This document shows positions 23,743-32,355 of a stretch of DNA of 64,000 nucleotides, in pieces. The stretch's first letter is position 1, and each line of letters starts with the position of its first letter. The notes under the pieces are model-generated. The model searched no databases and was not told the origin of the DNA. It saw only the letters and a program-made list of their open reading frames with translations. The position numbers and the translations under genes were made by a program. The stretch comes from Streptomyces noursei (GTDB lineage: Bacteria; Actinomycetota; Actinomycetes; Streptomycetales; Streptomycetaceae), in NCBI RefSeq assembly GCF_016917755.1, contig NZ_CP070326.1, positions 1,736,001-1,800,000 of the forward strand, given 5' to 3'.

Positions 23743-24732
23743 ATGATCCGGATCCACTTCACGGCCGCGGACTTCGCCCGGGTCCGCTTCGCGCCCCGAC
23801 CGGCCCCGCTCCAGGAACTCAACGTGGCGCTCGGCACGATGTGCCGTCGCGACGCCGCGCCGCTCCTCGGGCGCTGGCGGCAGCGGACGCTGCGCGCCCT
23901 GCCGCCGGCCGCCGAGCCCTTCGGGGACCTGGTCCCCGGTTTGCGGGCCCCGCGCTTCCTCGACCAGTTCGGCGACGACCTCGCGGAGGGGCTGGAGTCC
24001 GTCCGGGCCACCGGACCCGAGGTGGTCCGTGCCGAGATCGAGCGGGTCTACGCCGGGCAGCCGACGCCGGCCCCACGCTGGGTCCATGGCCTGCACCGGG
24101 GCGACGCCGACGCCTGGCGGCTGCTCAGCCGGGCCCGACGTGCCGCCTTCGACGCCGTCCTGCGTCCCGTCTGGCCACTGATCCAGGACCTGCACCACGC
24201 GGAGTTCACCCGTCACGCCCTGACCGTCGCCGAGCACGGGCTCGGCGCGGCGCTGAGCACTCTCACCCAGGATGCCCGACTGCACCACGGCGTCTGGGAG
24301 TTCACGTCCGCCACCGCGCACCGCGAGATCGAGCTGCGGGGCCGCGGGGTGGTCCTCGTCCCCACCTTCCACCGGACCGGCCCGCCGCTCCTCGCGGAGC
24401 TGCCCGGCCACCCGCTGTATGTGACCTATCCGGCCGGGCCGGGGCTTCCCCTTCCGCCGTCCCCGGCCGGCGGCGCCGACGAGGCGCTGGCCGCGGTGCT
24501 GGGCCGGACCCGTCTGGACATCCTGCTGGTCCTGGCGGCGGAGCACACCACCGGGGCGCTCGCCCGCCGGCTGTGCGTCAGCAACGCCACGGTCTCGACC
24601 CACACCGCGGCGCTGCGGGGTGCCGGCCTGATCACCACGGAGCGGGCCGGCCGGGCGGTGCTGCACCGCCGGACACCGCTGGGAACCCTGCTCGTCCAGC
24701 GCGGCCGGCCGGCGGGCCCGCCACCGGTGTAG
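23743..24732 (+). CDS. ArsR-like winged-helix transcriptional regulator
   Basis: 329 residues. A long N-terminal helical domain (~240 residues) of the kind seen in streptomycete DUF5937-type regulators precedes a C-terminal winged helix (LGRTRLDILLVLA; ALARRLCVSNATVSTHTAAL). The DNA-binding domain clearly belongs to the ArsR group; the sensing domain has no recognised ligand. It is followed by a strong hairpin, is monocistronic, and its targets are not evident. The ATG at 23743 has AGGGGG upstream. Confidence 0.8.
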   Translation: MIRIHFTAADFARVRFAPRPAPLQELNVALGTMCRRDAAPLLGRWRQRTLRALPPAAEPFGDLVPGLRAPRFLDQFGDDLAEGLESVRATGPEVVRAEIERVYAGQPTPAPRWVHGLHRGDADAWRLLSRARRAAFDAVLRPVWPLIQDLHHAEFTRHALTVAEHGLGAALSTLTQDARLHHGVWEFTSATAHREIELRGRGVVLVPTFHRTGPPLLAELPGHPLYVTYPAGPGLPLPPSPAGGADEALAAVLGRTRLDILLVLAAEHTTGALARRLCVSNATVSTHTAALRGAGLITTERAGRAVLHRRTPLGTLLVQRGRPAGPPPV

Positions 24733-24733
24733 T

Positions 24734-24776
24734 GGTGGCCGCGGACGGCCCGGGGGCGACGTCGTCCGCGGCCACC
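24734..24776. terminator. Bidirectional terminator, 14-bp stem
   Basis: GGTGGCCGCGGACG (24734-24747) pairs perfectly with 24763-24776 between the convergent regulator and cold-shock-like genes. Confidence 0.8.
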
Positions 24777-24782
24777 GGCCCG

Positions 24783-24959
24783 TCAGCGCAGGGCCATCAC
24801 ATTGGTGGCCTTCGCGCCGTGCACATCGAAGACGACCTGTTGGCCGACGTCGGTGGTCTGCGTCTCCATCCCCGAGAACGGGAGCCGCTCGCCGTGCTCG
24901 TCGGCGATGATGCCCACACAGTCGCTCTTGTTGAACAGGACGATGGTTCCCTGCGGCAT
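24783..24959 (-). CDS. Short cold-shock-domain-like protein
   Basis: 58 residues resembling a shortened cold-shock domain: GTIVLFN at the first strand, GIIADEHGERLPF in place of the RNP-1 region, and VGQQVVFDVHGAKATNV at the end. The canonical KGFGFI RNA-binding motif is absent, so nucleic-acid binding is uncertain. ATG 24959 follows a strong GGAGGAA ribosome site. Similar short proteins are common in streptomycetes; the function is unknown. Confidence 0.78.
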   Translation of the reverse strand: MPQGTIVLFNKSDCVGIIADEHGERLPFSGMETQTTDVGQQVVFDVHGAKATNVMALR

Positions 24960-25152
24960 CGCTTCCTCCGTGGACGGAAAGACCCCGGCGGCGGGCCACT
25001 CCCGCCGACTGCGGTGGGTAGGAAACCTATTACGGAACGTGCGCCGAGAGGGAAGGGACCGACGCCCCCTTGGCCATACTTGACCGAAAGTCAGTCCTGC
25101 GCGCTTCACTTTCGCGACCAGGCAAACGACATCCGGAACGCCCGCGCCGAAC

Positions 25153-25187
25153 CGGGCCCGGACCGCCGGCGCGGCGGTCCGGGCCCG
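25153..25187 (-). terminator. Terminator of the ABC-NUDIX gene, 16-bp stem
   Basis: CGGGCCCGGACCGCCG (25153-25168) pairs perfectly with 25172-25187 around a 3-base loop, directly after the stop of the fusion gene. Confidence 0.8.
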
Positions 25188-25192
25188 TTCCC

Positions 25193-27637
25193 TCAGCCGC
25201 GGGCGCCCTCGACGGCCCCGCACAGCTCGTCCTGGTGTCGGCGGACGACCTCCGCCGCCCAGTCGCACATCGTCAGCCGGGGCAGCGTCCCGGCGTCGAA
25301 CCAGTGCAGCATCACCCCTTCGGTGAGCGGCAACGCGATCGCGTCACCGTTCCAGTGCCCGAGGAAGACCTGGATGTGCCCGCGCAGGACGCCGTCCGGT
25401 CCCGAGCGGCGCAGCAGCACGAACGGCTCCAGGTCGGGCACCACCAACCCGGCCTCCTCGCACAGCTCTCGGGCGATCGCCTCGTGTGCGGTCTCGCCCG
25501 GCTCGGGGGCGCCGCCCGGCAGCGACCAGGTGCCGGGGTCGTGGATCTCCTTGTGGGCGTCCCGGAGGTGGAGGAGGTACTGGCCCCGGTCGTTGACCAG
25601 CAGTGCCGCGGTGCCGGTGACGACGGGCCGGTCGGCCGGGGCCGGGGCGTCCGCCGGATCGGCCGGAGCCAGCGGGACGGCCTCCGTGACGATCGGCCCG
25701 CCCGCCGCGTTCCGGTGTGTCTCCCGGGTGTGCTGGTAGGCCCACAGGTCCCGGAACAGCCCTGGTTCGGCGACCAGTTCGGGGAAGGTGCCGTGCTGGA
25801 CGACCCGGCCCTTGTCCAGGACCAGGATGCGGTCGGCCACCGCCACGTTGGTGAGCCGGTGGGTGATCAGGACCACCGCACGGGTCGCCGCGCTCTCCCG
25901 CAGACCGGCGAAGATGCGGTGCTCGCCGAGCGGGTCCAGCGCGGAGGTCGGCTCATCCAGGACGAGCAGCCCGGCCCGGCGGTGGAACGCCCGGGTGAGG
26001 GCGATCCGCTGCCACTGCCCGCCGGACAGCTCCTGTCCGCCGAGCCAGTCGCGGGCCAGCACCGTGTCGAGCCCGGCCCGGAGTTCGGCGATCACCTCGT
26101 CGGCACCGGACCGCGCACAGGCGTCGCGGACGTCGGCGTCGCCGCCCTCGGTGGGACGGCCCAGGGTGATGTTCTCCCGGGCGGTCAACGGCCAACGGGC
26201 GTAGTCCTGGGGCACCAGGGCGACCTGCGCCCACATCGCCTGCGGGTCGAGGTCGCCAGTGGGCACGCCGTCCCAGGTGACCGTGCCGGTGGTCGGCAGG
26301 TACAGCCCGCTCAGCAGCTTGGCCAGGGTGGTCTTGCCGCTGCCGTTGTAGCCGACCAGGGCGATGACCTCGCCGCGCCGCAGGGTGAACGAGACACCGC
26401 GCAGCGCGTCCTGGGCCGCCTCCTCGTACCGGAAGACGAGGTCCTGGACGCGGATCTCCTGCGGGGCGGCGGGCACGACGTCGCCGCGGCGCATCCGGAA
26501 GCCGCCGGCCTCCGCCAGGAACTCCGACCAGTCGTCCATGTAGAGCCCGGTGCGCATGATGCGGGCGCCCCCGGCGACCAGGCCGCGCAGCGCCGTGCCG
26601 ACCGTCTGCAGCGCGAACACCGCGGTACCGGCGTGCCCGATGGTCATCCCGCCGGTGGCCAGCAGCCACACCACCGCCGCCCAGACCGCGGTGGAGGCCA
26701 GCCCGCCGCAGACCGCGCCCGCCGCGGACATCCGTGCCCCGGTGTCGGCCGCGCGCCGGTCGGCGCGGTTGATCCGTTCGGTGATCTGCCGGTAGCGCCC
26801 GATCAGGAAGTCGGCCATGGTGCCGGCCCGTACCTGGTCGGCGGCGTACCGGTCGCAGACGTGCCAGCGCAGGATCGACAGCAGCCGGTAGTCGCCACCG
26901 GCCCGCAGCCGGGCCAGGTACCGCACCCGGGCCGCACCCACCTGGGCCACCGCCTGGGGCAGACTGGCCAGCGCCAACAGCGGCAACAGCGCCGGGTGCA
27001 GCGTCGTCAGCACACCCGCGCCGGCCGCCAGCGAGGCGAGCGAGGCGATCAGGTCCTGCCCCTCCCCCACCAGGTCCTGGGCGATCTCGGCACCGCGGTC
27101 GGCGGCCTCCTTGCGGTGGGTGAAGCCGGGCGCGTCATAGGCCGTCAGCTCGACCTCGGTCACCGCCTGGAGCAGCCGGAGTTCGGCCTCCCGGGACATC
27201 TGCGGCCCCAGCCTGGACGACAGCCAGACCACCACGATGCCGAGCGCCGCCCGCACCCCGGCGGCGACCGCCAGCAGAACCACCGACGGCCAGGCCCCGA
27301 GCAGCCGGCCGTAGATGTCCCCGCCGGTCAGCAGCGCCGTGATCGTCCCGCTGACCGCCAGCAGTCCGAGCGCCTGCAACGCCCCCGAGGCCGCCTGGCA
27401 GACCAGCAGTCCCAGGGCCGCCGCGCGGTCGGTGCGCCAGGCCAGGGTGACCGACCGCCGCACCAGTTGCGGCAGTCGGCGCGCCATGTCCACCAGGCGG
27501 ATCTGCCGCGCGGCCCGCTCCCGGCTGCCGGTGCGGTCGACGTACTGGAGCTCCTCCCCGCTCGTCACCCCGCCGGCCACCGACGCGGGTTTCTCCTTCC
27601 GTACCCGGCCGTATCCCCCAACTCGCGTTCTGCGCAT
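25193..27637 (-). CDS. ABC exporter fused to a C-terminal NUDIX hydrolase
   Basis: 814 residues in one uninterrupted frame. Residues ~60-380 form an ABC exporter membrane domain with several hydrophobic helices. Residues ~395-640 are the ATPase: Walker A GYNGSGKTT (429-437), Q-loop VPQDYARWPL, signature LSGGQWQR, Walker B GLLVLDEPTSALD and H-loop ITHRL. After a Pro/Ala linker (~655-670), a NUDIX domain follows with a complete box, G709-x5-E715-x7-REL-x-EE-x-GL. NUDIX enzymes cleave X-linked nucleoside diphosphates. No stop or plausible separate start divides the two parts. The likely start is ATG 27637. Exporter cargo and NUDIX substrate are unknown; linked modification or hydrolysis of a nucleotide-bearing compound is speculative. 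Confidence 0.88.
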   Translation of the reverse strand: MRRTRVGGYGRVRKEKPASVAGGVTSGEELQYVDRTGSRERAARQIRLVDMARRLPQLVRRSVTLAWRTDRAAALGLLVCQAASGALQALGLLAVSGTITALLTGGDIYGRLLGAWPSVVLLAVAAGVRAALGIVVVWLSSRLGPQMSREAELRLLQAVTEVELTAYDAPGFTHRKEAADRGAEIAQDLVGEGQDLIASLASLAAGAGVLTTLHPALLPLLALASLPQAVAQVGAARVRYLARLRAGGDYRLLSILRWHVCDRYAADQVRAGTMADFLIGRYRQITERINRADRRAADTGARMSAAGAVCGGLASTAVWAAVVWLLATGGMTIGHAGTAVFALQTVGTALRGLVAGGARIMRTGLYMDDWSEFLAEAGGFRMRRGDVVPAAPQEIRVQDLVFRYEEAAQDALRGVSFTLRRGEVIALVGYNGSGKTTLAKLLSGLYLPTTGTVTWDGVPTGDLDPQAMWAQVALVPQDYARWPLTARENITLGRPTEGGDADVRDACARSGADEVIAELRAGLDTVLARDWLGGQELSGGQWQRIALTRAFHRRAGLLVLDEPTSALDPLGEHRIFAGLRESAATRAVVLITHRLTNVAVADRILVLDKGRVVQHGTFPELVAEPGLFRDLWAYQHTRETHRNAAGGPIVTEAVPLAPADPADAPAPADRPVVTGTAALLVNDRGQYLLHLRDAHKEIHDPGTWSLPGGAPEPGETAHEAIARELCEEAGLVVPDLEPFVLLRRSGPDGVLRGHIQVFLGHWNGDAIALPLTEGVMLHWFDAGTLPRLTMCDWAAEVVRRHQDELCGAVEGARG

Positions 27638-27978
27638 CGCTCTTGTTCCCCTTCCACGGTCATCGGCTGGTGCTCGCGGCCGGGCCGGCCGGGCCCGCAG
27701 GGCGCGCCGTCCCGGCTCCCGCGGTGTCAACCGCGCGCCGCGCCCGGACGGGCCACCGGAGAGGAATTCGAACGGAACCGGACCGCGCCCGGACACGGGC
27801 GCCGGCCCGCCCCGCTCTCTCCGAGGCGGTCGATGGGCACAGGTGCCCTACAGAACGGCCTGCCGCGGACCCCGTAACGGGTAATCCAGGGGCAGACATT
27901 GCACAGACGTTCCCCCGCCCGCGGGAAGCCGTGGGAGATCTGACGTCCGGGCGCCGACGACCACTCGAACAGCTCGGG
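27638..27978. other. Gene-free interval upstream of the ABC-NUDIX gene
   Basis: 341 bases without a convincing gene. CCCGTAACGGG (27871-27881), a perfect 5-1-5 inverted repeat, lies about 235 bases upstream of the fusion gene and could be an operator. The interval should also carry the terminator of the sigma-factor operon. Confidence 0.4.
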
Positions 27979-28530
27979 TCACTCCTGCGGGGTATTGCGA
28001 GCCGGGCTCGGTGCGCGGCTCCCGGGCGGGCGCCGCACCGCCCCCGACCGCGCTCGACGGCACCCCGTCGCCAGGGCGTAGCGGACCCGGCTGGCCTCCT
28101 CCCCCATCGCCTCCGCGGCGTCCTCCACCGAGTAGCCGAGCACCTCGTGCAGGACGAACGCGTCGTATTCCAGGGCGGGATGGCGGAGCGCCGGCTGCGC
28201 ACGGCGACGTAACGCGCCCTCCTCCAGGGTGGGGCCCGGGCCTCCGCCGCGCTGCCGTATGCGGGTGCTCACCAGGGTCCAGGCGCAGGCGGCCGGGTTG
28301 GGCCGGCGGACGATGTCGGCCCAGCGGATGGCGACTTCGCCCATGGCCTCGCCCAGGATCCGGGAGGCCGCCGGTTCCGCCGCGTGGGCCAGGGCGTAGT
28401 CGAGGTAGCGCCCGCAGTGCAGGGCGTAGAAGGCTTCGAAGGCGGGCGGCAGGGTGACCGCCGGCGGGGCGGCGGGGGCCGCGGACCGCCGGCTCGCCGG
28501 GGCCGGCGCACGGGAGGGCGGCGGCGTCAT
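27979..28530 (-). CDS. ECF-like RNA polymerase sigma factor
   Basis: 183 residues. A sigma-2-like segment (FEAFYALHCGRYLDYALAHA onward) lies at ~residues 30-95. A sigma-4-like helix-turn-helix follows (YDAFVLHEVLGYSVEDAAEA, MGEEASRVRYAL) at ~120-165. The typical -10 recognition residues of region 2.4 are weak, so it may be a divergent sigma factor or a sigma-like regulator. The ATG at 28530 overlaps the stop of the upstream zinc-ribbon/HTH regulator by four bases, so the two are co-translated. Confidence 0.68.
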   Translation of the reverse strand: MTPPPSRAPAPASRRSAAPAAPPAVTLPPAFEAFYALHCGRYLDYALAHAAEPAASRILGEAMGEVAIRWADIVRRPNPAACAWTLVSTRIRQRGGGPGPTLEEGALRRRAQPALRHPALEYDAFVLHEVLGYSVEDAAEAMGEEASRVRYALATGCRRARSGAVRRPPGSRAPSPARNTPQE

Positions 28531-29780
28531 CCGAACGCCTCGGCACGCGGAGTGCGACGTTCGGACACCAACCCGCAGGTACGGCGGGCGAGTTGGGTGA
28601 GTCGGGCGTGGTCCCAGAGCGGGCGGATGTCGTCCGGGCGGCCGTGCAGGATGCCGACGACCGTGCCGACGGTCTCCCAGTCCGGGACGAGGGAGCCGTG
28701 CAGCAGGCCGGCGACCTCCCGCTCGTTCAGGGCGTGCCCGCTGGAGAGGCAGATCTGGGTGGGATCCGGGCAGGCCGCGGAGAGATAGAGCCCGCGCAGC
28801 GCCGCGTGCAGGCTCCCGGCGCGCGCCGGGCGCCGTCCGTGCGCGGCGTCCCACAGCGGGCGGACGGTCTCCGGGTCGCCGCCGCAGGCGTGCACCAGCC
28901 GGCGGGTGACCTTCCAGGAGGGGCTGCGCTCGCCGGAGAGGATCCGCGAGATGTACGAGGCGCTCACCCGCGCCTCGTCGGCCAGGGCCCGGAGGGTCTT
29001 GTCGCTGGCCCGCTGGAGGTGGGACAGCGCCGAGGCGAGCGCGGTGCGGGAGTCCTGGCCCGGCGGTCCGCCACCCGGCCCGGCCGTGCCGCCGCCCGCG
29101 CCCCCGTCGCCGTCTCTTCCCCCGCCTTCGCCGCCGCCCTCGCCCTCCGGGTACGCGCCGCGCTGCGGGGCGGTGCGGACGGCGCCGACCCGACGGCGCT
29201 CGCCGTCCGCGCGGGCGGCGGACGGCGGTTCCAGGCGGGGCGGGGCGGTCAACTGCTCCGGGCGGGCGTGGCAGGGCGGCGGCTCGGCCCGGCCGGCCGG
29301 CAGCGCCACCGGGACGGCGGCGAGGGTGGCCGCACGCCGCTCGCGGCGCTTGGTCATCTTCCGGACGATCCGCTCCGCCGTGTACGACCGGCCGACCTTG
29401 TCCACGGTGATGCGCAGGGCCTCGGCGATCGCCGGTCCCTTGTGGCCGCGGTCGCGGGCCTGTTGCACCACTGCGGCGGTGACGTGGTCGAGGTCGCTGG
29501 TGAGCTCGACGACCTGCCGGAGCCCGGCGAGGGCGTCGCCGTCGCGTATCTGGGTCCGCAGCACCGCGATCCGGCAGGCCATGTCGTTGGCGACCTGGAG
29601 GGCGTCCTCGTCGTGCGACCTGGCCTCCGGTGTCCGCCGCGAGCTGCGGATCTTGCGGGCGGCCCGGCCGCAGGCGTCGCCGCAGTACTTCCGACGCCGC
29701 CCCGGGCCGGATCCGCTCTCCACCGTGTTGGGGCAGCCGGCCCTCGCGCAGGGGACCGATCCAGGATCCTTAGGAGTCAT
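28527..29780 (-). CDS. Zinc-ribbon and Cro/CI-type HTH regulator
   Basis: 417 residues in three parts. An N-terminal cysteine ribbon (CARAGCPNTV then YCGDACGRAARK) probably binds zinc. A central helical region has a second putative HTH (AIAEALRITVDKVGRSYTAE). After a Gly/Pro-rich linker comes a Cro/CI-type helix-turn-helix (TLRALADEARVSASYISRIL) followed by a helical C terminus. It precedes and overlaps the ECF-like sigma gene. It could be a DNA-binding partner or control protein of that sigma factor; this is inferred. The start is ATG 29780; a longer frame begins at 29858 but lacks support. Confidence 0.72.
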   Translation of the reverse strand: MTPKDPGSVPCARAGCPNTVESGSGPGRRRKYCGDACGRAARKIRSSRRTPEARSHDEDALQVANDMACRIAVLRTQIRDGDALAGLRQVVELTSDLDHVTAAVVQQARDRGHKGPAIAEALRITVDKVGRSYTAERIVRKMTKRRERRAATLAAVPVALPAGRAEPPPCHARPEQLTAPPRLEPPSAARADGERRRVGAVRTAPQRGAYPEGEGGGEGGGRDGDGGAGGGTAGPGGGPPGQDSRTALASALSHLQRASDKTLRALADEARVSASYISRILSGERSPSWKVTRRLVHACGGDPETVRPLWDAAHGRRPARAGSLHAALRGLYLSAACPDPTQICLSSGHALNEREVAGLLHGSLVPDWETVGTVVGILHGRPDDIRPLWDHARLTQLARRTCGLVSERRTPRAEAFG

Positions 29781-29917
29781 CAGCTGTAATCCTTCTGGGG
29801 GATGTGCCACCGTGAACTCGCCGCAGAAATGGGCGATTTGCGGTTTGCCGGCGGGCATCGGAGTCGCGCCCCGCGGGCCGTCGGGCGCCGCGTCACGACC
29901 CCGGCACCGTGCCGGGC

Positions 29918-29961
29918 GGCCCGCCGTGGCGCCGGAAGGATCTCCGGCGCCACGGCGGGCC
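29918..29961 (-). terminator. Terminator, 19-bp perfect stem
   Basis: Positions 29918-29936 pair perfectly with 29943-29961 around a 6-base loop. It follows the stop of the small membrane-protein gene at 30025, which supports that gene being real. Confidence 0.8.
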
Positions 29962-30024
29962 CAGGTCTCGGACCACCGTCCGAGCGCGTCTCACCAGGAC
30001 CGGGCGGCTGCGCGCCGCACCGGG

Positions 30025-30354
30025 TCAGCCGGCGCGTCGGCGCTGGTGGCGGAGACGGGAACGGCAGATGGCGATCAGCCCGGCCAGCGCCACGGCGGAC
30101 GCCCAACGGGTGTCGGCACCCTGCACCAGGACGTTCCCCAGATACGGAATCGCGAGGAACGCACCGCACGGCACGGCGAGTTGGACGTCGCACCGGATGC
30201 CCAACCGGGCCGCGGACCGGGTGCCCGCCCGGTCGTTGACCGGGAAGTCACGCCGGCCCCCGGTTTCAACCGGGCCCCCGCGAGGGATGTTAGCTTCGTA
30301 GCGCCTCAACTGGGCTGCCCTCGGGCGCCAGCGAGGTGTTCGGTCAGGGGGCAT
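30025..30354 (-). CDS. Small membrane protein of unknown function
   Basis: 109 residues. A basic, cytoplasmic-looking N-terminal half precedes two hydrophobic segments (VQLAVPCGAFLAIPYLGNVL and ASAVALAGLIAICR) and a very basic C terminus. ATG 30354 has a good GGAGG ribosome site and the gene is followed by a strong terminator, which argues it is expressed. I do not recognise the family. Confidence 0.58.
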   Translation of the reverse strand: MPPDRTPRWRPRAAQLRRYEANIPRGGPVETGGRRDFPVNDRAGTRSAARLGIRCDVQLAVPCGAFLAIPYLGNVLVQGADTRWASAVALAGLIAICRSRLRHQRRRAG

Positions 30355-30633
30355 CTGTCCTCCTTGATCGAGTGGGATGCGAATGAGTGGCCCTGGCGCC
30401 GGTTCCGAGCCTTGCCAGGGCCACCTCGTGTTCCCGGGACGGTACATCGTCACAGAACCCATCCACCAACGCTACAGTCGGTTATTGGCACGATTGCGGT
30501 TGCCGTTGTCTTTCCAGTTGCGAATCCGACTCCCGCCGCAACGCCCGTTCGGATTCCGCGCCGCGGAAGGGGCGTTCGCCCTGTTCCCGCGGTTTCCCCC
30601 TGAACGCGCCTGCGGGCGACGTAGGGTGAACAG

Positions 30634-31065
30634 GTGATCGAGACCTGGCAGACCACCGACCCCGGAGTCCTGCGACTGCCCTCCGGCCGTCTGGTCCGCG
30701 GACGCGGCCTGCGCCACCAGCTCCCCGCCGGCCCGACACCCTCCTACGCCGTCCACCTCCTCGGCAAGCAACCGCCCGAAGTCCCCTGGGAGGCACGATG
30801 GTTGCTCTGGCCGGACTTCCGACTGCCGCGCCATCGCGCACAGGCGCAGCACGTGCTCCGCGACGCGTGGGAGCGAGCGGCGGGGGAACGCGTCGAGTTC
30901 GCCTGCGGCGGCGGGCGCGGTCGGACCGGCACGGCGCTGGCCTGCCTCGCCGTACTCGACGGCGTCCCGGCCGACGAGGCGGTGGAGTTCGTCCGCCGGA
31001 ACTACGACCGGCACGCCGTGGAAACCCCCTGGCAGAAGCGGTACGTCCGCCGCTTCACGGCATAG
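30634..31065 (+). CDS. Dual-specificity protein phosphatase-like protein
   Basis: 143 residues with the tyrosine-phosphatase signature Cys-x5-Arg in FACGGGRGRTGTALA (near residue 90) and a candidate general-acid aspartate in WPDFRLP (near residue 63). The P-loop form CGGGRGRTG is found in a group of small actinobacterial phosphatases. It would dephosphorylate a phosphotyrosine/serine or another small phosphate ester. It starts at GTG 30634. Confidence 0.82.
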   Translation: MIETWQTTDPGVLRLPSGRLVRGRGLRHQLPAGPTPSYAVHLLGKQPPEVPWEARWLLWPDFRLPRHRAQAQHVLRDAWERAAGERVEFACGGGRGRTGTALACLAVLDGVPADEAVEFVRRNYDRHAVETPWQKRYVRRFTA

Positions 31066-31276
31066 CGGCGGCCGTCGAACTCCCTCCCGTCGCATGCCAC
31101 TTCTGCCGCCCGTACGTCGAGGAGTGCGCTCCGGCGCTCCGGCGAGGGCTGCGTCCTGCGCATGACCGGCATGGTTCGCGGGTGCGAAGTGGGGGCCGCT
31201 GTCAGTGGTCGGTGGTATCCCTGAGAATCGGGCGACGCACGTGCCGACGCCACGCCGCTCCGGGGCCGAACGGGGC

Positions 31277-31308
31277 GCGGGGGCCCGGCCGTTCGGCCGA
31301 ACCCCCGC
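31277..31308. terminator. Hairpin between phosphatase and protease genes
   Basis: GCGGGGG and CCCCCGC arms flank an inner CGGCCG-TT-CGGCCG stem, between convergent genes. A bidirectional terminator is likely. Confidence 0.55.
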
Positions 31309-31333
31309 TTGTCAGCGCGTCCCTTCGGGCCGG

Positions 31334-32224
31334 TCAGCCCCGGACGCCGTTCACCCACTTCTTGAAGGCGTGGATCTCGGTGTAGATGTCCGGCGTCGTA
31401 CCGCAGGTCGAACCGACCCCGCGGCTGTCGACGCCGACGATCTCCCAACGGCCGGCGGCCCACCGCAGCAGCGGGGAACCGGAGTCGCCGTTGCAGGGAC
31501 CGAGGGTGTTCTCGGGGTTGTCGGCGCACACATCGCCGGCGCGGATGCCCCAGGCGTCGCTCCCGTTCGCCGGGTTCTTGACGCACTTGGGCGTGTCGCC
31601 CGGGATGGTCCTGGTGTCGAGTTGCTTGAGCAGCTTCGGCAGCTTGCTGTAGTCGCCGGCGCTCGCCGGGTCGTCGTAACCCCAGCCGATCTCCCGGACC
31701 GGGGTGCCGGCCGCGGTCGCCGTACCCGCCAGTGCGACGGGTCGCTGCGCCACCTTGGTCTTCAGGTGCATCAGCGCCAGGTCGGATCCGGAGCTGCGGT
31801 CGTCCGACGCGACGTAGGCGGGGTGGACCTCGATGCGGTCGACACCGGTCAGGGTGCCGCCGGTGGTGCGGTCGTTGGAGCCGATGCGCAGCTGGAACTG
31901 CGATGCCGGCTTGATCTCGAAGGGCTTGCCGTCCTTGCCCGGCAGGGTCACGCAGTGCGCGGCGGTGATCACCCAGTCGTCGCCGATGAGGCCGCCGCCG
32001 CAGCGGTGGCGGGTCGGGTCCTCCGCCCCTCCTCCCTGGATCGAGGCCATGAAGGAGTAGGCCGGCGCCGATCCGCCGCCGATGATCTTCGGCGCGTTGT
32101 CGGCGGGCGCGGCGGCCGCCGTCCCCGTGGCAGCCAGTGCCCCGGCGAGGACGGTCGCGGCGAGCGAGGCCGCCGCAAGTCCCGTCCGCTTCATGGCAGA
32201 TATGGATGTGTTTCGACGTTCCAC
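31334..32224 (-). CDS. Secreted S1-family (chymotrypsin-fold) serine protease
   Basis: 296 residues. A Sec signal peptide (KRTGLAAASLAATVLAGALA, then AAAAP) is followed by a mature N terminus IIGGGSAPAYSF. The catalytic triad is seen in VITAAHC, SGSDLALMHL and CNGDSGSPLL. The residue six before the catalytic serine, position 189 of the S1 pocket, appears to be Gly rather than the Asp of trypsin, so cleavage after Lys/Arg is not predicted. Four further cysteines suggest disulfides. GTG 32224 has a GGGGAG ribosome site; ATG 32194 has none. A perfect 13-bp inverted repeat lies just upstream. Confidence 0.9.
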   Translation of the reverse strand: MERRNTSISAMKRTGLAAASLAATVLAGALAATGTAAAAPADNAPKIIGGGSAPAYSFMASIQGGGAEDPTRHRCGGGLIGDDWVITAAHCVTLPGKDGKPFEIKPASQFQLRIGSNDRTTGGTLTGVDRIEVHPAYVASDDRSSGSDLALMHLKTKVAQRPVALAGTATAAGTPVREIGWGYDDPASAGDYSKLPKLLKQLDTRTIPGDTPKCVKNPANGSDAWGIRAGDVCADNPENTLGPCNGDSGSPLLRWAAGRWEIVGVDSRGVGSTCGTTPDIYTEIHAFKKWVNGVRG

Positions 32225-32251
32225 GTATGAACTCCCCGTTCAAACATGCAG

Positions 32252-32280
32252 ACTCAAGTGGCCACACTGGCCACTTGAGT
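32252..32280. promoter_or_regulatory. Perfect 13-3-13 inverted repeat upstream of the protease
   Basis: ACTCAAGTGGCCA (32252-32264) and TGGCCACTTGAGT (32268-32280) are perfectly complementary around CAC, 28-56 bases upstream of the protease start. On the minus strand it contains TGGCCAGTGT, nine of ten matches to the AdpA consensus TGGCSNGWWY, and AdpA controls secreted proteases in Streptomyces griseus. A leader hairpin, or a terminator for the upstream operon, is an alternative. Confidence 0.55.
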
Positions 32281-32355
32281 CATTTGACACCACTGCAGCA
32301 ACAACTGACACAGAAATATCGGAAGTTACGAGTGCGGTGAATGTCACGGGGAGCG

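Noticed and set aside
22101..25739. A 1212-residue plus-strand open frame
   Set aside because: It is antisense or out of frame to five well-supported genes, and its translation is low-complexity.
31334..32224. Naming the S1 protease a trypsin
   Set aside because: The pocket residue that makes trypsin specific for Lys/Arg appears to be Gly, not Asp.
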